Shown here piece after piece: positions 1 through 5,760 of a stretch of DNA of 8,425 bases. A program made the translations under genes and the position numbers. Each line of letters starts with the position of its first letter. The first letter of the stretch is position 1. Source of the stretch: an uncultured Acetatifactor sp. (lineage in GTDB: Bacteria; Bacillota; Clostridia; Lachnospirales; Lachnospiraceae); contig CAKRRU010000110.1 in the NCBI GenBank assembly GCA_934394515.1, forward strand, positions 1 to 8,425, given 5' to 3'. Below the pieces are notes generated by a model. That model was not told the origin of the DNA. It ran no database searches and saw nothing but the letters and a program-made list of their open reading frames with translations.

Positions 1-34
1 ACTGCTTTCCACCTGTTGCAATAATTGCGTACAT
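1..34 (-). CDS. rplU: Ribosomal protein L21, N-terminal fragment (cut by window edge)
   Basis: Only the first 11 codons are in the window; they read MYAIIATGGKQ, which matches the very conserved start of bacterial ribosomal protein L21 (family pattern MYAxIxTGGKQ). L21 is a 50S subunit protein that binds 23S rRNA. The ATG at 34 follows an AGGAGG site (44-49) with 9 bases spacing, a strong initiation signal suited to a highly expressed gene. In Firmicutes rplU normally heads an rplU-ysxB-rpmA operon; those genes would lie beyond the left edge and cannot be seen. The identification rests on 11 residues plus the promoter/leader context. Confidence 0.9.
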   Translation of the reverse strand, partial: MYAIIATGGKQ

Positions 35-122
35 AATAAGGCACCTCCTATTATTTACTCGCTAACTTTGGTGGTGAAAGATCTTAAAATCCAACACACT
101 TATACCTAGTTATGCGGCATAC
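35..122 (-). ncRNA. rplU 5' leader, candidate L21 autoregulatory leader
   Basis: The promoter at 129-158 predicts an untranslated leader of roughly 88 bases before rplU. A helix can be drawn by eye: minus-strand CGCATAACT (116-108) pairs with AGTTAGCG (67-60), giving eight base pairs with one bulged A; inside it TTGG pairs with CCAA, stacked on the outer helix. The ribosome binding site lies just downstream of the outer helix. Ribosomal protein L21 leaders are a known class of autoregulatory mRNA structure in low-GC Gram-positives, located exactly here. I could not check the match to that family's covariance model, so the class is inferred from position, length and foldability. Confidence 0.5.
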
Positions 123-148
123 CGTAGTATAATAGCATGAGGTGCCTT
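38..148. repeat. 10-base inverted repeat joining rplU RBS and promoter spacer
   Basis: The arms are 38-47 (AAGGCACCTC on the plus strand) and 139-148 (GAGGTGCCTT), a perfect 10-base match 91 bases apart. The left arm overlaps the ribosome binding site of rplU; the right arm is in the spacer between its -35 and -10. Only a transcript that starts upstream of the rplU promoter would carry both arms. Confidence 0.7.
44..49 (-). promoter_or_regulatory. rplU ribosome binding site
   Basis: A perfect AGGAGG on the minus strand, 9 bases upstream of the rplU ATG. It lies largely inside the left arm (38-47) of a 10-base inverted repeat whose other arm is in the promoter spacer at 139-148. Confidence 0.9.
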
Positions 149-158
149 GATTCGTCAA
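129..158 (-). promoter_or_regulatory. rplU promoter (sigma-A type)
   Basis: On the minus strand, -35 TTGACG (158-153) and -10 TATTAT (134-129) are separated by 18 bases. Each hexamer differs from consensus at one position, as expected for a ribosomal protein gene. The expected start of transcription is near 121-123. The spacer contains AAGGCACCTC, the complement of the rplU ribosome binding site region. Confidence 0.75.
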
Positions 159-186
159 GCGAATTTTCTCAATTTTTCAAATAATT

Positions 187-831
187 TTATTTTTCTATGA
201 TATCTGCGTTATTCTTCTTTTCAAAATCTTCCACATACTGGATGATTAGTTTTACCGTGCCTTCGATACCGAGTATACTGCTGTTGATGCACAGATCATA
301 GCTGTCCGCTCTGCCCCATTTTCTGGAAGAATAATAGTTGTAATAGCTCTGGCGCTGTTTATCCTTCTTGTTGATCATTTCCTTCGCTTTCGCTTCGGTC
401 AGATCATATTTTGCCATGATACGTTTGGTCTTCACATCATCATCGCCGAAGATAAAGAGATTAATGCAGTTCTTGTAATCTGCCAGTGCATAGTCCGCAC
501 AGCGGCCGACAATAATGCAAGGACCTTCATCCGCGATCTTCTTGATCGTATCAAACTGCGCGAGAAATACCTTATGGCTGATGGGCATATCTACAAAAGA
601 GGATGCATTGTAGCCGAAGGAATAAGTATCCATAACCAGATTATACAGGAAGGAATTGGTAGGTCTTTCATCGTGATTCTGGATCATCTCTTCACAAAAA
701 CCGCTTTCCTGTGCCGCTCTGGTAAGAAGCTCCTTATCATAGCATTTGATTCCGAAATACTCTGCAACCTTTTCACCGATTTCACGGCCTGCAGAACCAA
801 ACTGACGTCCAATGGTAATAATCGTATTCAT
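187..831 (-). CDS. Cytidylate kinase-like family protein (NMP-kinase fold)
   Basis: A 214-residue P-loop kinase of the cytidylate-kinase-like family common in Clostridia. The start carries the nucleotide-binding loop GRQFGSAGREIG (residues 8-19). Other signposts are CIIVGRCADY (105-114), a lid-like basic and tyrosine-rich stretch DKQRQSYYNYYSSRKWG (157-173) and the C-terminal YDLCINSS (178-185). Members are presumed to phosphorylate a nucleoside monophosphate using ATP in the cytoplasm, but the natural substrate of this branch is not settled, so it should not be equated with the housekeeping Cmk. I chose the ATG at 831: an upstream in-frame ATG at 915 would lie above the predicted transcription start, and the extra 28 residues come before the normal family start. 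The ribosome binding site is weak (AAGCGGG). The gene has its own promoter and no clear terminator before rplU. Confidence 0.85.
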   Translation of the reverse strand: MNTIITIGRQFGSAGREIGEKVAEYFGIKCYDKELLTRAAQESGFCEEMIQNHDERPTNSFLYNLVMDTYSFGYNASSFVDMPISHKVFLAQFDTIKKIADEGPCIIVGRCADYALADYKNCINLFIFGDDDVKTKRIMAKYDLTEAKAKEMINKKDKQRQSYYNYYSSRKWGRADSYDLCINSSILGIEGTVKLIIQYVEDFEKKNNADIIEK

Positions 832-882
832 ACACACACCCGCTTTCTGCTGAACTAAGTAACTAGTATTTTTTGTATTTTC

Positions 883-911
883 ATTATACGTGATATTTAA
901 CAAAAAATCAA
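883..911 (-). promoter_or_regulatory. Promoter of the cytidylate kinase-like gene
   Basis: On the minus strand TTGATT (911-906) and a perfect TATAAT (888-883) are separated by exactly 17 bases in an AT-rich intergenic stretch. Transcription should start near 876, giving a ~45-base leader to the ATG at 831. It separates this gene from the upstream sda genes. Confidence 0.75.
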
Positions 912-938
912 CCAATTATCAGTTTTTTTAGTTCTAAA

Positions 939-1838
939 TTAACAATTTTCATGTGATGCATGCATTTTTTCTGCTATTTTCAGGCCTTCTTCCGTCTGTG
1001 CCAGACCGCCTAAAGCCGTTTCCCGCAGGGTGGCATCCATTTTGTCCCCTACCTCTTTCATGGCATCCATGACCTGATCCGGCGGGATACGGCTTACGAT
1101 CCCGGCCATTGCCATATCTGCGCATGCCATAGCGTTCACAGTACCTATCACATTTCTCTTCACGCACGGGACCTCCACCAGTCCCGCCACCGGGTCACAT
1201 ACCAGCCCCAGCAGATTTTTCATGGCCATGGCCGCTGCGGTAGCGATCTGTTCACAGTCACCGCCCTGTAAATACGTCAGTGCTCCGGCCGCCATGGAAC
1301 TGGCGGAACCGATCTCCGCCTGGCAGCCTCCCGCTGCGCCGCTGATAGAGGATCTGGCTGCTATTACCTGACCGATCCCCGCCGCCACATACATAGCTTT
1401 CAGGATCCTGTCTGTGTCCCTGCAGCGCTTCTGAAAATAAGGTACCAGTACCGCAGGCAGCACACCGCAGGCTCCCGCTGTAGGAGCTGCCACAATGCGT
1501 TTCATACAGGCATTGGACTCCCCCATCTGTAAGGCTCCGGCAATACATCCGTCCACATATTCTCCGCACAGGGATTCCTTCCCGGTACTGTGGGTATAGG
1601 TTTCCATCCGTCTGCCGTCTCCACCTACCAGTCCGCTGGAAGATGTAATATCTCCTTCATAAGTAGCCGCTGCCAGAAGCATGGCATCCCAGGTAGCACG
1701 CATATATTCCATACTATCCTGTTCTGATACATTTCGTTCCGCCATATCATCTTCTAAAATGACCTGCCAGAATTCTTTTTTCTCTTCATGACAGGTTTTC
1801 AATATCTGGTCAAATGACTGATAGGACATACTCCGCAC
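939..1838 (-). CDS. sdaAA: L-serine dehydratase (L-serine ammonia-lyase), iron-sulfur type, alpha subunit
   Basis: This is the catalytic subunit that, with SdaAB, deaminates L-serine to pyruvate and ammonia using a [4Fe-4S] cluster rather than PLP. It has 299 residues, the usual length. Family signatures are APTAGACGVLPAV (118-130), SISGAAGGCQAEIGSAS (164-180) and GLVCDPVAGLVEVPCVKRN (211-229). Cys172, Cys214 and Cys225 have the 42- and 11-residue spacing of the cluster ligands known from the single-chain enzyme, so the cluster site looks intact. An exposed cluster of this type is oxygen-sensitive, which fits an anaerobe. The start is ambiguous: a GTG at 1838 overlaps the sdaAB stop by one base and sits close behind GGAGGAG (1847-1841); an ATG at 1829 (giving MSYQSFDQIL) lies 11 bases from that site and resembles the family's usual beginning. 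Either way translation is coupled to sdaAB. Confidence 0.95.
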   Translation of the reverse strand: MRSMSYQSFDQILKTCHEEKKEFWQVILEDDMAERNVSEQDSMEYMRATWDAMLLAAATYEGDITSSSGLVGGDGRRMETYTHSTGKESLCGEYVDGCIAGALQMGESNACMKRIVAAPTAGACGVLPAVLVPYFQKRCRDTDRILKAMYVAAGIGQVIAARSSISGAAGGCQAEIGSASSMAAGALTYLQGGDCEQIATAAAMAMKNLLGLVCDPVAGLVEVPCVKRNVIGTVNAMACADMAMAGIVSRIPPDQVMDAMKEVGDKMDATLRETALGGLAQTEEGLKIAEKMHASHENC

Positions 1839-2500
1839 TACTCCTCCACATTAATATAAGTTACCTTGATGATCCCGTCCAGCTGTTCCAGCCATGCCAC
1901 GGATTCTTCAGGGACTTCCTGGTCGGTCTCTATGACCATCACAGCATAACCGCCCCTTTTATCACGATACAGCTGCAGGGTTGCGATATTCACGACCTTC
2001 CCGGCAAGCATTGAGGTAACCTGCGCCACATGTCCGGGCCGGTCTACATTGTGTACGATAAGTGTGGGCTTCTCAGCCGAGAAATTAACATCGATTCCAT
2101 CCAGCTTGTGAATCATGATACGTCCGCCGCCGATAGAGGCCGCCTGTACTTCGATTTTCCGGCCGTGCTCACCGGTCAGCTGCAATACTGCCGTATTAGG
2201 ATGGGCATCCTTCAGAGTGATCGTTGAAAACTCAAACTGAAGTCCCTCTTTTTTCGCAAGTTCGAAACTCATGGGAATCCTGATATCATCCGGCCGCATT
2301 CCCAAAAGTCCGGCAATCAGGGCCTTATCGGTTCCATGTCCGATCCCCGTGGTAGCAAAGGAACCATGCAGAAGGATTTTGGCCTTCACTACATGGTCCT
2401 GAAGTAATTTTCCCGAAATATAACCGATTCGGACTGCTCCCGCAGTATGGGAACTGCTGGGACCGACCATCACGGGTCCTAAAATATCAAACAGATTCAT
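1838..2500 (-). CDS. sdaAB: L-serine dehydratase, iron-sulfur type, beta subunit
   Basis: The 220-residue partner of SdaAA. The N-terminal serine dehydratase beta domain shows GPSSSHTAGAVRIG (13-26), GHGTDKA (55-61), HPNT (100-103) and SIGGGRI (122-128). The C-terminal part, about 146-220, is an ACT domain, starting TLIVHNVDRPGHVAQV; ACT domains usually bind an amino acid, so serine sensing or subunit contact is likely. The ATG at 2500 follows GAGG (2509-2506) at 5 bases. Its stop TAG shares one base with the GTG at which sdaAA may start. It follows the pseudouridine synthase gene by a 45-base gap that holds a strong hairpin; no convincing separate promoter is visible, so it is probably co-transcribed with aroB-lspA-rluD. 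Confidence 0.95.
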   Translation of the reverse strand: MNLFDILGPVMVGPSSSHTAGAVRIGYISGKLLQDHVVKAKILLHGSFATTGIGHGTDKALIAGLLGMRPDDIRIPMSFELAKKEGLQFEFSTITLKDAHPNTAVLQLTGEHGRKIEVQAASIGGGRIMIHKLDGIDVNFSAEKPTLIVHNVDRPGHVAQVTSMLAGKVVNIATLQLYRDKRGGYAVMVIETDQEVPEESVAWLEQLDGIIKVTYINVEE

Positions 2501-2515
2501 AAGCGCCTCATTTCT

Positions 2516-2551
2516 GCGCGAACAATACGCTATAAGGCGTATTGTTCACGC
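2516..2551 (-). repeat. Perfect 11-bp hairpin at the rluD stop codon
   Basis: GAACAATACGC (2520-2530) and GCGTATTGTTC (2537-2547) are perfect complements around a 6-base loop; after one mismatch three further pairs (2516-2518 with 2549-2551) extend the stem. The rluD stop codon (2548-2546) lies in the stem. Neither strand has a T-run after it, so it is not a classical intrinsic terminator. It could be an mRNA processing or stability element, a weak attenuator between rluD and sdaAB, or a protein-binding palindrome. Confidence 0.7.
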
Positions 2552-3457
2552 TAGTACCGACAGAAGATGTTCAAAATATTCCGGCAGCGGTGCATCAATT
2601 TCCAGATACTCTCCGGTGGTAGGATGAATAAATCCCAACGTCTTGGCATGCAGGGTCTGTCCCTGTAATTTGAAAGGACTTTTCCGGTTGGAATACACCT
2701 CATCTCCCAGCAGCGGATGTCCGATGCTGGCCATATGCACACGGATCTGGTGTGTTCTTCCGGTCTCCAGTACGCATTCTATATAAGTATATCCCTGAAA
2801 TCTCTGTAATACACGGTAATGCGTCACTGCCCGTTTTCCGTTCTGATGGTTCACCGCCATTTTCTTGCGGTCATTCGGATGACGGCCGATGGGCTGGTCA
2901 ATGGTACCTTCCTCCTGTTTCAATTCTCCGAAACAGATGGCACGGTATCTCCTGTTGATAGAATGCTCTTTTAACTGTTCCGCAATGCACCGGTGAGCTT
3001 TGTCGTTTTTACAGGCAATGACAGACCCCGTAGTATCCCTGTCGATCCGGTGAACGATTCCGGGGCGCAGTACTCCATTGATTCCGGAGAGGTCCTTGCC
3101 GCAATGATACATCAATGCATTTACCAGGGTTCCTGTATAATGACCGGCAGCAGGATGTACTACCATGCCCTTGGGCTTATTCACCACGATCAGATCTGCA
3201 TCTTCATACAGAATATCCAGTGGGATATTTTCCGGTTCGATGTCCGGTTCTACGGATTCCGGGACAGAGAACACCACTTCATCGTCGGTTTTGACACGAT
3301 AGCTTCCCTTCACGGAATTTCCGTTTACCAGTACATTACCGTCTTTGATCAGCTTCTGGATAAAAGAACGGGACAGGTTCTCCACCAGGAGACTTACACA
3401 CTTGTCGATCCGCTCTTCTTCCATGTCTTCGGCTATCTGAAATCGGAGTTCTTCCAT
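2546..3457 (-). CDS. rluD: RluA/RluD-family 23S rRNA pseudouridine synthase
   Basis: A 303-residue enzyme that isomerises specific uridines to pseudouridine in structured RNA, most likely 23S rRNA. An S4-type RNA-binding domain occupies about residues 14-75 (RIDKCVSLL, IQKLIKDGNVLVNG), followed by the catalytic domain with LIVVNKPKGMVVHPA (89-103), GIVHRIDRDTTG (133-144) and TGRTHQIRVHMASIGHPLLGD split over 232-252. Asp139 in HRID is the expected nucleophile and has the same number as the catalytic Asp of E. coli RluD. The ATG at 3457 shares one base with the lspA stop (TAATG), with GGGAG upstream. The lspA-rluD pairing is common in Firmicutes (YlyB in Bacillus). RluD is the closest label by domain layout, but the target uridines cannot be read from sequence. 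Confidence 0.93.
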   Translation of the reverse strand: MEELRFQIAEDMEEERIDKCVSLLVENLSRSFIQKLIKDGNVLVNGNSVKGSYRVKTDDEVVFSVPESVEPDIEPENIPLDILYEDADLIVVNKPKGMVVHPAAGHYTGTLVNALMYHCGKDLSGINGVLRPGIVHRIDRDTTGSVIACKNDKAHRCIAEQLKEHSINRRYRAICFGELKQEEGTIDQPIGRHPNDRKKMAVNHQNGKRAVTHYRVLQRFQGYTYIECVLETGRTHQIRVHMASIGHPLLGDEVYSNRKSPFKLQGQTLHAKTLGFIHPTTGEYLEIDAPLPEYFEHLLSVLA

Positions 3458-3996
3458 TATTTCATCTCCCGATAACGATTCTGCTTAAAATTCAAAAATT
3501 CCAGGTCCTTCTCTTTGTAGACGAACAAAAACAGTATAAATAAGCCGATGGTAGCAACTACCACATAAATATCCGCCACATTGAAGATCGGATAATTGAT
3601 CAGTACAAAAGAGATAAAGTCAACCACATAATCCAAACGGAACCTGTCGATCATATTACCGATACCGCCGGCAATGATCACCGCCAGCAGTACATGCACG
3701 ATCCGGAATTTCTTCTGCTCCGGCAGTTTTAATAAAAAGAACAGCAATACTGCCAGGAATACGATCCCGACGAACAGAATAAATACTTTCTGATTCTGCA
3801 GCATCCCGAAGGCGGAACCACGGTTCTCCAGATATTGCAGTTCCAGCACACCATCGATAATAACATACGCCGGCTGATCCTTCAGATGTACTACCGCCAG
3901 ATGCTTGGTAAACTGATCTGCCGCCAGAAGTACCGCAGTGATCAGGGCATCTATGACCAGCATGATAACACGATTACTTTTCTTTTCTTTATTCAT
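3457..3996 (-). CDS. lspA: Lipoprotein signal peptidase (signal peptidase II)
   Basis: A 179-residue integral membrane aspartyl protease that removes signal peptides from lipid-modified prolipoproteins. Four hydrophobic segments can be seen, roughly at 10-26, 70-90, 99-115 and 142-160. Conserved blocks are LENRGSAFGML (56-66), GGIGNMIDRFRLDYVVDFISF (split across 110-130) and FNVADIY (138-144). Asp126 of VVDF and Asp142 of NVAD are the catalytic pair. A short charged tail follows the last segment, making it a little longer than the usual 150-170. The ATG at 3996 is preferred: AGAGG (4007-4003) lies 6 bases upstream. An ATG two codons earlier would touch that site, and longer starts run into aroB. 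The gene overlaps the end of aroB by 8 bases, suggesting coupling. Confidence 0.95.
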   Translation of the reverse strand: MNKEKKSNRVIMLVIDALITAVLLAADQFTKHLAVVHLKDQPAYVIIDGVLELQYLENRGSAFGMLQNQKVFILFVGIVFLAVLLFFLLKLPEQKKFRIVHVLLAVIIAGGIGNMIDRFRLDYVVDFISFVLINYPIFNVADIYVVVATIGLFILFLFVYKEKDLEFLNFKQNRYREMK

Positions 3997-5098
3997 GGGC
4001 ATCCTCTTCACTAAAATTGATTTCTTCAATGGCAGCCAGGATTTCCTCATCCGTAACGGTTCTGTCAATGACTGCCTTTCCGATCTTCTTAAGCAGAATG
4101 AACTTGATCGTACCTGCTTCCATCTTTTTATCCGATTTCGTAAGCTTTAAAATTTCCTGCGGATCGATGTCATCCACGGAAATCGGCAGATAGAACGGTA
4201 CGAACATATCCCGGATCTCATAAAACTCTTCCATGCTGAGCATTTCCTTTTTCCAGGAAATATACGCAGCAGCCACCGTTCCCAGTGCTACACATTCGCC
4301 ATGATATAATTCAAAGTTCTTATACTTTTCAATCGCATGTCCGATAGTATGTCCAAGATTCAAAAGTGCTCTGTCACCCTGCTCGGTAGGATCCTTCTCC
4401 ACCACCATTTTCTTGATGGAACAAGTGCGGATCACCATCTCCTCCAGCGTGTTCAGATCTCTCTCGCAGATCTCATACATATTTTCGATCAGCCATTCAT
4501 AAAACGGTGCATCCTTGATCAGTGCAGACTTCATTACTTCCGCAAAGCCGGAATAAAATTGTCTCTCTTCCAGTGTTTTCAGCACAGAGAGGTTCATATA
4601 TACCAGTCTGGGCATTTTAAATGCGCCCACCATATTTTTATAGCTGTCAAAATCCACTCCGGTCTTGCCGCCAATGGAGCTGTCAGCCTGCGCCAGAAGT
4701 GTGGTCGGTATTTGTACAAAATCAATGCCTCGCAGATAGGTAGCCGCCACGAAGCCGGTCAGATCACCGGTAACGCCGCCGCCCAGTGCCAGCAGCATAT
4801 CCTTTCTGTCAAATCCTTCTTCAATCAGAAAACGGTATACATCCTTCACGGTATCCAGATTTTTATGCTCTTCCCCGGCCGGAAATACATATTTTACAGC
4901 CTTACGGCATTTTCCTTCCAATAACTCAAGGATCTGTGCCGCATACAGTCCGTCCACTGTAGAATCCGTCACAATGCATAATCTCTTGTCAGCGGCTCCC
5001 AGCTCTGCCAGTTCTTCCCATAAACCATCAAAAGACTGCTGGAATACGATATCGTAACAAGGCTTTTTGTTATAAAGCACCGGTAATCTCTGTGCCAT
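3989..5098 (-). CDS. aroB: 3-dehydroquinate synthase
   Basis: The second enzyme of the shikimate pathway: it converts DAHP to 3-dehydroquinate using bound NAD+ and a divalent metal, usually zinc, in the cytoplasm. The 369-residue length is normal. The N-terminal NAD-binding part has PAGEEHKNLDTV (73-84) and LGGGVTGDLTGFVAATY (105-121); then PTTLLAQADSSIGGKTGVD (131-149). Metal ligands are Glu187 (SGFAE), His250 (LGHTIGHAIE) and His266 (YHGE), with the expected 16-residue spacing between the two histidines. The ATG at 5098 is chosen because AAAGG (5111-5107) lies 8 bases upstream; a GTG at 5107 would overlap that site. It is the first gene after the sepF terminator and probably heads the aroB-lspA-rluD-sdaAB-sdaAA transcript. 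The shikimate link to its neighbours is not obvious. Confidence 0.97.
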   Translation of the reverse strand: MAQRLPVLYNKKPCYDIVFQQSFDGLWEELAELGAADKRLCIVTDSTVDGLYAAQILELLEGKCRKAVKYVFPAGEEHKNLDTVKDVYRFLIEEGFDRKDMLLALGGGVTGDLTGFVAATYLRGIDFVQIPTTLLAQADSSIGGKTGVDFDSYKNMVGAFKMPRLVYMNLSVLKTLEERQFYSGFAEVMKSALIKDAPFYEWLIENMYEICERDLNTLEEMVIRTCSIKKMVVEKDPTEQGDRALLNLGHTIGHAIEKYKNFELYHGECVALGTVAAAYISWKKEMLSMEEFYEIRDMFVPFYLPISVDDIDPQEILKLTKSDKKMEAGTIKFILLKKIGKAVIDRTVTDEEILAAIEEINFSEEDAHE

Positions 5099-5111
5099 GT
5101 TGTTCACCTTT

Positions 5112-5128
5112 CAGTTCCGGTGGAACTG
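5112..5128 (-). repeat. Small hairpin in aroB leader
   Basis: On the minus strand CAGTTCC and GGAACTG form a perfect 7-bp stem with a 3-base ACC loop, ending immediately upstream of the aroB ribosome binding site at 5111-5107. There is no T-run. It could affect initiation or mRNA stability, or have no role. Confidence 0.5.
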
Positions 5129-5142
5129 TTCCTTCTCGTATA

Positions 5143-5148
5143 ATTATA
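5143..5148 (-). promoter_or_regulatory. Possible -10 element of the aroB promoter
   Basis: A perfect TATAAT on the minus strand, about 45 bases upstream of the aroB ATG and just behind the sepF terminator, where a promoter is expected. The -35 position falls in the terminator stem and shows no good TTGACA match, so only the -10 is supported. Confidence 0.4.
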
Positions 5149-5159
5149 TAACTCTTTTT

Positions 5160-5191
5160 AAAAAACTTCCTGCAGTCACCTGCAGGAAGTT
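5160..5191 (-). terminator. Intrinsic terminator after sepF
   Basis: Minus-strand AACTTCCTGCA and TGCAGGAAGTT form a perfect 11-bp stem with a 6-base loop (5175-5180), followed by a run of six T (5165-5160). It starts 6 bases after the sepF stop. On the plus strand the trailing sequence is not T-rich. It closes the adaptor-yggS-sepF unit. Confidence 0.9.
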
Positions 5192-5197
5192 GTATTC

Positions 5198-5734
5198 TTA
5201 TGACATTCCGTTGTTAATAGGCATTTCAAAGGATCCCGCGCCGCCGAAGATATCCTGGAAATCACCGGAGATATCTACGCTTGCCGGAGTGATGATAAAG
5301 ATAAAATGTGAAATTTTCTGGAGATTTCCGGAAATTGCGAAACAGGAACCGGAGGTAAAATCTATGATTCTCTGTGCAACGTCTACATCCAGACCTTCCA
5401 GATTCAATACAACGGTCCGGTTCGCCAGCAGTGTCTCCGTGATCTCTCTGGCGTCTTCTACGGAAGTCGGTTTAATGACACAGACTTCCATACCGGTTCC
5501 CGGCATCTTTTTCGTAACAGAACGATGGATCGGAGTTACCTTCGGCTGGGTGGAACGCTTGCTCTTCTCTTCCGGATCATCATCTTCCGCAGTCTGCTGT
5601 CTGCTCTTGGCCGGGCTGAATTTTTTAACAGGTTCTACTTCTTCCTCATCATCCAGATAATCATCATCATAGAAACCTTCATCTTCATCATCATTCAGTT
5701 TCATATAATTCAGGAATTTATCCATTACACCCAT
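5198..5734 (-). CDS. sepF: Cell division protein SepF
   Basis: SepF binds the C-terminal tail of FtsZ, polymerises into arcs or rings and tethers the Z-ring to the membrane in Gram-positives. This protein has 178 residues (B. subtilis about 152). Residues 1-12 (MGVMDKFLNYMK) form a short amphipathic stretch like the known membrane anchor. Residues 14-35 are a strikingly acidic linker (NDDEDEGFYDDDYLDDEEE), followed by a charged, proline-containing region to about 70. The SepF core spans about 82-158, with VVLNLEGLDVDVAQRIIDF (108-126), TSGSCFAISGNLQKI (127-141) and FIITPASVDISGDF (146-159). The ATG at 5734 has AAAGGAG upstream at 9 bases. It follows yggS by 26 bases, the same neighbour order as ylmE-ylmF in Bacillus, and is closed by a strong terminator. 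Confidence 0.95.
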   Translation of the reverse strand: MGVMDKFLNYMKLNDDEDEGFYDDDYLDDEEEVEPVKKFSPAKSRQQTAEDDDPEEKSKRSTQPKVTPIHRSVTKKMPGTGMEVCVIKPTSVEDAREITETLLANRTVVLNLEGLDVDVAQRIIDFTSGSCFAISGNLQKISHFIFIITPASVDISGDFQDIFGGAGSFEMPINNGMS

Positions 5735-5760
5735 GTTGTGTGTCTCCTTTTTATATCATT

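Noticed and set aside
905..945. A possible terminator after sdaAA.
   Set aside because: The only stem I can draw is eight weak A/U and G/U pairs with a long loop; it is unlikely to stop transcription on its own.
3455..3460. Possible frameshift or fusion between lspA and the pseudouridine synthase gene.
   Set aside because: Both proteins are complete with normal ends; the TAATG overlap is an ordinary coupled junction.
2993..3475. A 160-codon open frame on the plus strand.
   Set aside because: It is antisense to the pseudouridine synthase gene, which carries all family motifs.
4337..4924. A 195-codon open frame on the plus strand.
   Set aside because: It lies wholly antisense to aroB, whose conserved motifs are intact; it has no RBS and its translation resembles no protein family.
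5097..5660. A 187-codon open frame on the plus strand.
   Set aside because: It covers sepF in antisense; the low-complexity serine runs are the reverse reading of the acidic SepF linker.
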